Shown one piece after another: positions 56,413 through 64,000 of a stretch of 64,000 nucleotides of DNA. The position numbers were made by a program, and so were the translations under genes. The notes beneath the pieces were generated by a model. It searched no databases, was not told the origin of the DNA, and saw only the letters and a program-made list of their open reading frames with translations. Source of the stretch: CAKZML01 sp963823435 (GTDB taxonomy: Bacteria > Pseudomonadota > Gammaproteobacteria > Steroidobacterales > BM003); assembly GCA_963823435.1 (NCBI GenBank), contig CAWGLN010000002.1, positions 62,001 to 126,000 of the forward strand, read 5' to 3'. The stretch's first letter is position 1. The number at the start of each line of letters is the position of its first letter.

Positions 56413-57282
56413 ATGTTTGGTTTGAAATCAGAAAGTGTATTGAAGCTCGACGAGGAATATCACGAGCTTAAAGAGTACGAGGGCAAGGTTTCCCGTTGGT
56501 GTCCCGGGTGTGGCGATAACGCCATCCTGGCAGCCACCCAGAAACTGTGCCGGGATCAGCAATTGCCGCCGGAAAAGACAGTCTTTGTGTCCGGTATCGG
56601 GTGTGCTGCTCGTTTCCCGCACTACATGGGCACCTACGGCTTTCATGGTCTGCATGGCCGTGCGCTACCGGTGGCCCAGGGTGTCAAGATTCGCCGTCCG
56701 GACCTGAATGTGTTTGTGAACATGGGCGACGGAGATTGCTGCAGTATCGGCACCGCACACTGGATTCATGCGATACGTATGAACATGAAGATGGTTGCAA
56801 TGCTTCATGACAACAATATTTATGGTCTGACCAAGAACCAGGTCTCTCCCACCACCCCCATAGGCAAAAGTACGGCGACCACACCATTTGGCAGCCGACT
56901 GAAGCCGATGAGCCCTCTTACCGTGACCCTGGGCGTGACCAACGTGTCCTTCGTCGCGCAGGTGGTGGAGTGGATTCCCGACCTGCTGTACAAGGTGATT
57001 GAGCAAGCTTTCCTGCACAAGGGTTTCTCGTTTATCCGCATCCTGCAGCGCTGCCCGCACTTCATGCCGACCCTGTGGGATGAGTTGCTGGCGAACCCGG
57101 ACAATCTCGCTTTCCTGGATTCGGAGAATGGCGTGCAACTGAATGAGGCGACCGCCAAGGTGTACAAGACCAGGATCGCGCATGACAACAGCGATCTGAA
57201 TGCCGCCCGCCAGATCGCCTCTATGGAGGACAAGGTGCCAATGGGCATCCTCTATCGCAACGACTCCAGTACCGACCTATGA
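56413..57282 (+). CDS. 2-oxoacid:ferredoxin oxidoreductase, beta subunit (set 2)
   Basis: 289 aa, intact. RWCPGCGDNAI, GIGCAARFPHYM and LQRCPHF hold the four cluster cysteines. MGDGDCCSIGTAHWIHAIRMN with LHDNNIYGLTKNQ is the TPP motif. The sequence TPFGSRLKPMSPLTVTLGVTN is typical of 2-oxoglutarate/2-oxoacid beta chains. Its TGA overlaps an ATG that opens a small frame, suggesting coupled translation further into the cluster. Confidence 0.95.
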   Translation: MFGLKSESVLKLDEEYHELKEYEGKVSRWCPGCGDNAILAATQKLCRDQQLPPEKTVFVSGIGCAARFPHYMGTYGFHGLHGRALPVAQGVKIRRPDLNVFVNMGDGDCCSIGTAHWIHAIRMNMKMVAMLHDNNIYGLTKNQVSPTTPIGKSTATTPFGSRLKPMSPLTVTLGVTNVSFVAQVVEWIPDLLYKVIEQAFLHKGFSFIRILQRCPHFMPTLWDELLANPDNLAFLDSENGVQLNEATAKVYKTRIAHDNSDLNAARQIASMEDKVPMGILYRNDSSTDL

Positions 57283-57399
57283 TGAGTCTGCAAGCGACCC
57301 AGGAGACTGCATTCGCCAGAGGTTGCCGAGGCCGTGCTGAACAAGTCATTTGATCGCTTCGGGATTTTCCCCAACAACGCCGGCCCAGACGGGGACTAG
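57279..57399 (+). CDS. Possible small protein between the oxidoreductase and ferredoxin genes (frameshifted)
   Basis: An ATG at 57279 overlaps the beta-subunit stop as ATGA. MMSLQATQETAF then continues after a one-base shift near 57315 as PEVAEAVLNKSFDRFGIFPN to a TAG at 57399, about 39 aa. Tight coupling on both sides (6 bp to the next ATG) supports a real gene. No family is recognised. Confidence 0.4.
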
Positions 57400-57405
57400 T
57401 GACTT

Positions 57406-59859
57406 ATGGCCAAGGACTCAGTACAAACAGCACCGGCGGATGCACAGGAAACACCCCTGCCCGCAGCCCCTGTTCCCGGCTTGCCCAGGGAGGTACTCGC
57501 TACCGGTGACAAGTCGGAACAACATCCAGGGACACGTTACGCAGCCTGCTGAATTTTCATCTACATGGTCAGCGAGGCTGATTCCGACGCAGCTGATACG
57601 GCTGAGGTGTGGCCCGCCCTGTTGCATCCCTTCCGGGAGTATGCGGAACATTCGCCACGAATTTCCCCTGCTCGTTTCAAACGACCCACAGCACCAGCCG
57701 GTTCAATCCCTGAGTTCCAGGATTGATGCAATCATCGATCAGTCCGGTCCGGACGGTGACCCAAAGGAAAGACTGCGGCGTCACGCCTACCAGTTCGAGG
57801 CCGCGCTCAAGGATGCGCTGGCGGAAAATTCGGCCGACGGAGTTGACGAAACTTGCCCGGCAGGTGGGCGATAAAATGTTGGCCTCGGCTACGCTGGAGG
57901 AAACCCGCAAGTCAGTATTGAGTCTCGACATCGACACCGTTATTGGAGGCCTGCCCCGGGCTGCGGAGATTACCGGCAGTTCTCCCGACATCGCGCCAAA
58001 ACTGTACAGAAGCGTCGCCGCCCGGTACTGGACAGGTCATTGCAAGCGCTGGCAAGCGGATCTGGAAAAGCTTGTGCATAGTCTGGGAGACATATTGAGA
58101 TCCGATGCCGAGCACAAGCCGGAGGCCAAATCAGCCGGTCACCTGCGTAATGTGCTGGGGACCGGACGCGGCGAGGACCTGGACTTACGACCGGATGTCG
58201 GCGATGCTCGCCAAGACCCGTCAGGTCGATGCGTTACCTGAAACCAGGAGTCAGCGTATCAGTGAGGCGCTGACCCTGCTCAAGGCCATGCTTCCTGTTT
58301 ATGGCATGGACAGCGACCTGGAACCGCCCTTTGATCCGGCATGTGCATGCCGGCGACGTGGGTGAGGCAGTGGTTCAGTTGAACCTGCGCCTGATTGCCA
58401 TGGTGGAGTTCTTCCGGGCCTTGCGGGTGGGCGAGCTTGAGCTCAAGAATCAATACGATCCAGCGGTCCATGACCGGTTCTTCAGCACCGTTTGATCACA
58501 CTCATCTCAGCCCCGATAGAACGCTCCCTGTGTCCGCCCGTGGTCCTGGAATTGTCCCAGCAAGGTCTGGACGTAAGCGCCGCCGGCGCCCTGCTGGAAT
58601 TATTGGATGGCGATGCCCCGATCAAGGTCGTCCTGAGTTTGAATTCCCTGGACGAGGACGAGTTCAGTGGTTCACCGGCATGGCCGGCACGCTTCGCGGC
58701 AGCAGTCATGTCGCTGGGATCGGCATTTGTATTCCAGGGTACAAGTTCAAATCCCGAGGCCTTGCAGGAAGCGTTCAGCGCAGGCGCGGCCTATCCCGGA
58801 CCTGCGCTGTTCAGCGTGTATACGGGTACCAGCGAGGGTGGATCCAGACTTCCTCCCTACCTTGATGCCGCCTCGGCCCTGGAAGCACGCACTCTGCCCT
58901 GTTATCGCTTTGATCCGTCGCTGGGCGCCGAGCAGGCAAGCAGAATGGTGTTGATGAACAACCCTCGACAGGAACTGCCGTGGGTGTCTGACATATTCAG
59001 CTACTTCAACGCCGCCGGACAAGAAAGCGCCATGGAGCTGACCTTCACCCATGCGGATTTCCTGCTGGCAGACCGGCGTTGGCGCCAGGAATTCTGGGTG
59101 CTTGATCACGCCCTGCAGGAAGACGCCTTGTTGCCCCTGGCAGAATTTCTCGCCCTGGATGGCGACCAGCAACGCAACCGGGTTCCCTATGTCATGGCGG
59201 TCGATGCCGGGCCATGAAATACGCAGGGTGGCGATTAGCTACCGTGTACTCAGGCAGGTGCTCTCCGTGGCCAACCGCTGGCGTGCCTTGCAGGAGGCCG
59301 GTGGCGTCAATAATTCCCATGCACGCACACTGCTGTCCGCTGAGCAGGCCAGGATGGAGAGCGAACTGCAGGCCAGATCGGCCGAACTGCAACAGCAAAC
59401 TGAAACCCAGCTTGATCAGAACCTGGGTGAGTTGACACGCGAAATCGTGACGCGGATCGCCGATCAGCTGATTAGTGGCGCCAGTGTGCCGGGTCTGCCG
59501 ACTGGATCCCCGGCACCGGTCAGACGCAGCGAAGTTGCTGGCTCCGGCTGCGAGTTGAAAAAGTGGCTGCTCCGGTCGAGGAAGAGGAAGAAGACGATGC
59601 GCCTATCAGTCTTGATGAGCCCTACATCGACTCGGTCTTGTGCACGACATGTGATGATTGCACCAAGATGGCACCGCACATTTTTGCCTACGACGAAAAC
59701 AAGCAGGCCTATATCAAGGACGCGACCAGCGGCACCTTTCAGGAAATGGTCCTGGCCGCTGAAAAGTGCCCGGTCAATATCATCCATCCCGGCAAGCCCA
59801 AGAACCCGGCGGAAAGTAACCTGGATGAATGGATTGCACGTGCAAAGCCATTCAACTAA
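57406..59859 (+). CDS. Large protein with degenerate PFOR-like segment and C-terminal [4Fe-4S] ferredoxin domain (frameshifted)
   Basis: About 810 aa over at least seven frame segments. A Pro/Ala-rich start (MAKDSVQTAPADAQ…) and a helical region (LRRHAYQFEAALKDALAE, RYWTGHCKRWQADLEKLVHS) come first. A middle part (about 58500-59215) follows, in which GSAFVFQGTSSNPEALQEAF and AYPGPALFSVYTG recall the C-terminal half of the TPP domain of pyruvate:ferredoxin oxidoreductase. The TPP-binding GDG…N motif itself is not seen. A coiled coil then leads to a ferredoxin domain, CTTCDDCTKMAPHIF with AAEKCPVNIIHP. I do not know a characterised homologue. Position between oxidoreductase and RnfB-like genes suggests an electron-transfer partner. 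Confidence 0.62.
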
Positions 59860-59880
59860 GAGGCAGACACGGAGAACAGC

Positions 59881-60760
59881 GTGAACGAAGCGCTCCAGGC
59901 AATCGGCTTCATGGCGGCGCTTACCGGAATTCTGGCGGTGGTGTTGGCCGTCGCCAACAAGCGTCTGAAGGTGTTTGAAGATCCCCGGATCGACGCCGTT
60001 GCAGACATGCTTCCCGGTAACAACTGCGGCGCATGTGGCGAACCCGGCTGCCGGGCTTTCGCCGAAAAGGCGGTGGCCGGTGCAATCAGTCCCGGAGACT
60101 GCACTCCGTCCACCGCTGGAGGTACGGCAGGAAATCGCCATGTACCTGGGTGTGGATGTAGGTGGTGGCGAAAAGCGGGTAGCACGTCTGCACTGCGCGG
60201 GCGGAACCAATGTGGCGGTTCAGCTGGGACAATACCAGGGCCATCAGTCCTGCCGTTCGGCCGCGGCGGTTGGCGGCGGGACCAAGGGTTGTCGTTATGG
60301 TTGCCTGGGCCTGGCCGATTGCGAGGCCGTATGCATTTTCAAGGCAATCCACATGGGTCCAACCGGCCTGCCCATCGTAAATTTCGATGCCTGCACCGCC
60401 TGTGGCGATTGTGTCGATATCTGTCCGAAAAACCTGTTCGAAATCGTTCCTGCCAGTCACAAGCTGATAGTCCAGTGCAAATCAGAACTGGAGGGCGACG
60501 AAATTCTCGCGCTCTGCAAGGTGGCCTGCACAGCATGCGGAAAGTGCGTCGCTGATGCAGCACAGGGCTTGCTGACAATGAAAAACAATATTCCGGTCAT
60601 GAATCCGGAATTGCTACATCTACAGTCCCCCGAGGCCACCACGCGTTGCGCTACCGGGGCAATAGTCTGGCTGGAAGAGGATCAGTTTCCGACGGATGCA
60701 GAAGCGGAAATTGCATCGTCCCAGCGTCTGAGGTTGGAGAGGGACCATGTGGTTTCGTAA
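59881..60760 (+). CDS. RnfB-like iron-sulfur protein (frameshifted)
   Basis: About 290 aa, GTG start after a GGAG. One N-terminal membrane helix (IGFMAALTGILAVVLAVAN), then the RnfB-type cluster site NNCGACGEPGCRAFAEKAV with a later Cys. After a frame change near 60110 comes GVDVGGGEKRVARLHCAGG and GCRYGCLGLADCEAVC, and ferredoxin motifs (ACTACGDCVDICPKNLFE; CKVACTACGKCVADA). RnfB takes electrons from ferredoxin in the Rnf complex. No rnfACDGE genes are in the window, so it may serve the neighbouring oxidoreductases instead. Overlaps the next gene by 14 bp. Confidence 0.85.
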
Positions 60761-63700
60761 AGCAAAGCAGGCGACAGATAAATGTCGCTACCCGGGCATT
60801 TCCCTGGCCATGGATGGACAGGCAGCCGCCCTGGCGGTCGACTCAATGTCGGCCGACAATATCCTGCTGCATGCCGGCGAGAGCACGACAGGCTCTGACT
60901 GGCCCCATGTCCCGCCTGCTTCCCACCGGCCAGGCGCGTATAGAAACGATCTTGGATATCCAGCACCTGCCTGCAACCCTGACCGGTATGTGCGCCACAG
61001 GACTGCGCAGCAGCGCGTTCGTGGACAGCATGGCCGGGCTTGCCGGAGGGCCTGGCAGGCATGGTGGGCAAGCATTTTAGCCCGCTTATCCACCTGGCAA
61101 GTGGTTGTAGCGAACGCCAGGCCTGGGCTCTGCACGGGAGCCACGATGACTACCTGTCGGCGTCGCGCTGCGGCGCGGTCCAGCTATTTGCGCGAAACGT
61201 TCAGGAAGTTGCCGACCTGGGCATGATTGCCAGGCGGGTTGCCGAGATGGCGCTGGTGCCGGTTATTTGCGCCCAGGATTTTCATGCAACCGCCAAATCG
61301 GTGCAGAGCCTGAACTTGCCCGAACCGGAGCTCGCCAGGACCTACCTGGGTCTGCCCGGTGACGAGATCCCGACCAACGGCAAGGCGCAAGAAGTGCTGT
61401 TTGGCACTCACCGCAGACGCGTACCACGGTTGCTGGATATTGATCACCCGGCAGGCATGGGCGGGGTCCAGGGTCAGGATAGCTATTTCCGTGCAGTGGC
61501 CGCCCAACAGGCTTTCTTCACGCAGTCGGTGGCCGGCGAGATCACGCAGGCGATGGAACAATTCGCACAACTGACCGGGCGACATTATCAATCCCTGGGC
61601 AGCTACAAGGTTGGCGATGCAGAACTGGTGCTGCTTGCGATGGGCGCCGTGGTGGACCAGCTGTGCGCCTGTGTGGATCACTTGCGCGAGACTGAAGGAC
61701 TGCGAGTGGGTGTTGTAAACCTCACTCAGTGGCGGCCTTTCCCGGGCCAGGCCCTGTCGCAATTGTTGCAAGGCAAGCGAGCCGTCACCGTTCTGGAATC
61801 GACCGATACGCCGCTGGCGGAAGACCTGCCAATGTTGTCGGAGGTGCGTGCCGCCTTGGCAAAAGCCGGTGAAAACGGTAACGAAAAAGGTCGAGCCCTG
61901 CCCCATCCGGGCTACGCGGTATACGCCAGGAATCAACCCGCGCCGGCCCTGTATTCGGCCATCTATGGCGTTGGCACGGGCATGCCCAGCCTGGCTGAGC
62001 TCGCTGCCGTGGTGAAAAACATGTTGCCCGATGGCGCCGGACGCCGGCGCGCCTATGTGGGTATCGATTTCGCCCGGGTCAGCCGCAACTATCCCCATCT
62101 GCAGGTGCTGCAACAAGGCCTCGCTGCCGCGTACCCGGAACTGGACAAAATCTGTCTTCCTCCGGCGCCGATCAAACCGCCGGTGTTTACCGGAACATTG
62201 TTGCGACTTCATGCACTCGCCGCGGAAAGTGGCGTCGAGGCCGGGAATATTTTCGCCCGTGCGCTTGCCGGTGGTTTGGACGTATTGGTCAAAACCCAGG
62301 CGCAAGGCGGAGTGGAGTCAGGACTCCTGCGGGCCAACCTGGATATTCAGTTTGCGGTCGATTATCCAGCCGGCAACTACCAGGAGGTGGATGTCATGCT
62401 GGTAGCGGGTTCGAAACTGCTCCACGACATTCCCGAAGACTCTTTGCGTGTCGAAGGCAGCCTGGTGGTTTCGGCCAACCAGGATCCTGCCCAACTCTGG
62501 CGCGGACTACCTCGCCGGGTAACCGAGTGGATTAAGCGCAAGCGTCTTTCAGTGACCCTGGTGGACGCCAGGGCCATTGCCGTTACCGCCGGCGGTGGTC
62601 CCGGGCATCTGGACCAGTTGTCGATCTGGGCCCTGATCGGCTGCGCGTTGAAAATCATCCGACCCGACGAAACCGCTCAACAACCCGTGATCCTGGTTCT
62701 GGAGGATTTACTCAAGCGCTTGTTCAAGGGAGATGAAGCCACCGCACGGGAAATCCTGGCGGTAGTCGACCGCGGCGGTCGGGAAGCCTTGCCGGTGGAC
62801 TGGACGCAGTGGAAGGATGAAGTTCGACCACCGGAAAGCGAGCGCAAGGCCCCCTGGTCGGCCGACGCGGCCGGTGCCACACCGGGAAATCTGTTTGATC
62901 CGAGCCGTTTCTGGCGCTCGGTAGGCTTTCTGTACGACTCCGGCGATGAAGGAGAAACCCTGGTAGATCCTTTCCTTGCAAGCGGCGTAATACCGGCCCG
63001 CAGCAGTGCCCACCGCGACATGAGTTCTTACCGCCTGACCCTGCCCCTGTGGCTGCCCGAGAACTGTACCGGCTGTGGCTTGTGCTGGTCCCATTGTCCG
63101 GATTCCGCCCTGCCACCCACCATACAAGGTGTCGAGGCAATTATCGAAACCGGTATCAGCCTGTGCAAGGCCGATGGCCAGGCAATGACCCAGTTGTCGC
63201 GCATAGTCGGGCACTTGTCGACCCAGGCCTACAAGCTGGTCGCCAAGGATGAGTTACATCAATACACCCTGACCGGACCCTTGCTGACAGAGGCTTTCAA
63301 ACAACTGACCAGCAAGATGGGTCTGGAGGGCGACGCGCTGGCTGCCATGTCGGCCGATTTTGACCTGGTGCATCGCCACCTGGAGCGCTGGCCGATCGCT
63401 CGCAGCGAGCGTTATTTCGGCAATGCCCCCAAGGGGGAAGGCCGCTTGTTGTCGATTGCCGTGAACCCTGTCAACTGCAAGGCCTGCGGTTTGTGCATGG
63501 CCGTGTGTCCCGCCCAGGCCATGACCTGGGAAACCCAGACGCCGGAACGCATCGAACGTGAACACGTCAACCTGGCCCTGCAGATGCAAATGCCGGAAGT
63601 CCCGGTGAAAGATCTCGCAAAGCTCATACAGGAAGATGACCTGGACAGTGAAATGGCAAGGCTGTTGAACCGCAGCAGTTACCTTTCCATGGTAGGTGGC

Positions 63701-64000
63701 GATAGCGCCCTGCCCGGTCATCCGGGCAAGACCGCCGTGCACCTGGTTTCCGCCTCTATCGACTCGGCAATGCAACAGCGTTACCAGGATCATGTGAACT
63801 ATTTGCAGGACCTGGTTGAGCGTCTGAAAGCAAAGATCCAGGATCAGCTCTCCGGCGTGGTGCGTATCGATGACTTTGACACCTTCGCCACCCGTTTGCG
63901 TACCCTGGACAAACGCAATCTGGATAGCAAGGAACTGGCCAACGCCCTGGGCAAGACCAGTCTGGATGAAGGATTGAATCAGCAACGCCTGGACAATCTG
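60747..64000 (+). CDS. Pyruvate:ferredoxin oxidoreductase-like multidomain protein (frameshifted start, runs off window)
   Basis: At least 1,080 aa, no stop before the edge. ATG 60747 (MWFRKAKQATDKCRYPGISLA). Frame changes near 60905 and 61050, then one frame to 64000. Segments in order: a pyrimidine-domain-like part (ICAQDFHATAKSVQSL, MGGVQGQDSYFRAVAAQQAFF), domain II (YKVGDAELVLLAMGAVVDQL), a gamma-like domain (LHALAAESGVEAGNIFARAL, KTQAQGGVESGLLRANLDIQ), and a ferredoxin domain with CTGCGLCWSHCPDSA and CKACGLCMAVCPAQAM. This is the NifJ/PFOR order, but with unusual sequence. After the ferredoxin domain the expected CxxCG entry to the TPP domain is absent up to the window end. Confidence 0.75.

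Noticed and set aside
61184..62305. 373-aa minus-strand frame
   Set aside because: It is the complement of the PFOR-like gene, and its composition is that of an antisense shadow.
1..64000. CRISPR array or prophage
   Set aside because: No regularly spaced short repeats, cas genes, integrase or phage structural genes were seen. The collagen-like repeat at about 900 belongs to a cytochrome lipoprotein, not a phage fibre.

Overview
The window looks like the chromosome of a gammaproteobacterium-like, facultatively anaerobic bacterium with a strong multihaem-cytochrome and ferredoxin metabolism. The evidence is a System I cytochrome c maturation operon in ccmABCDEFGHI order, an MtrC/MtrA/MtrB-type outer-membrane electron conduit, NrfHA nitrite reductase, and several 2-oxoacid:ferredoxin oxidoreductases. 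The lineage is inferred from gene content only. No rRNA or taxonomic marker was available.

Layout. 1-0.3 kb: end of a rhodanese gene. 0.8-6.3 kb (+): a decahaem OmcA/MtrC-type lipoprotein, a decahaem MtrA/DmsE-type cytochrome and an MtrB-type barrel, closed by a terminator. 22.25-6.48 kb (-): ccmABCDEFGHI, then a hot-dog (MaoC-like) gene, then a complete V/A-type ATP synthase operon. Almost all junctions overlap, so this could be one 15.8-kb transcription unit. 22.5-29 kb: hisC, an MFS transporter, a RimK-like ATP-grasp ligase facing a DUF2817 peptidase-like gene and a GNAT/peptidase C39 fusion, then tRNA-Cys. 29.3-31.3 kb (+): nrfHA, with a CxxCH catalytic haem site instead of CxxCK. 31.4-37.7 kb: copies of a ~160-bp MITE-like element around a DUF1028 gene, a 2-oxoacid:ferredoxin oxidoreductase pair with a coupled ferritin-like gene, a tRNA-Leu(UAA) split by a 236-nt group I intron, and a CBS-domain gene. 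37.7-53.8 kb: amino-acid and aldehyde catabolism (ALDH, alanine dehydrogenase and its Lrp regulator, hydroxyacid dehydrogenase, P5C-dehydrogenase-like ALDH, two class III aminotransferases), a TolB/CehA-type hydrolase, an NhaC antiporter and an M16 protease. 54.5-64 kb (+): a second oxidoreductase alpha/beta pair, a small gene, a protein with a degenerate PFOR-like segment and a C-terminal ferredoxin domain, an RnfB-like protein, and a pyruvate:ferredoxin-oxidoreductase-like protein that runs off the window.

How the parts fit. The 29 CxxCH haem sites in MtrC, MtrA, NrfH and NrfA need the adjacent Ccm machinery. Low-potential electrons could come from the 2-oxoacid oxidoreductases through the ferredoxin and RnfB-like proteins, and leave through NrfHA or the outer-membrane conduit. 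That link is inference.

Quality. Many genes, especially after 32 kb, are split over two to seven frames while the protein signal continues across each break. I read most of these as single-base indel errors in the assembly rather than decay, and annotate such genes as one span.
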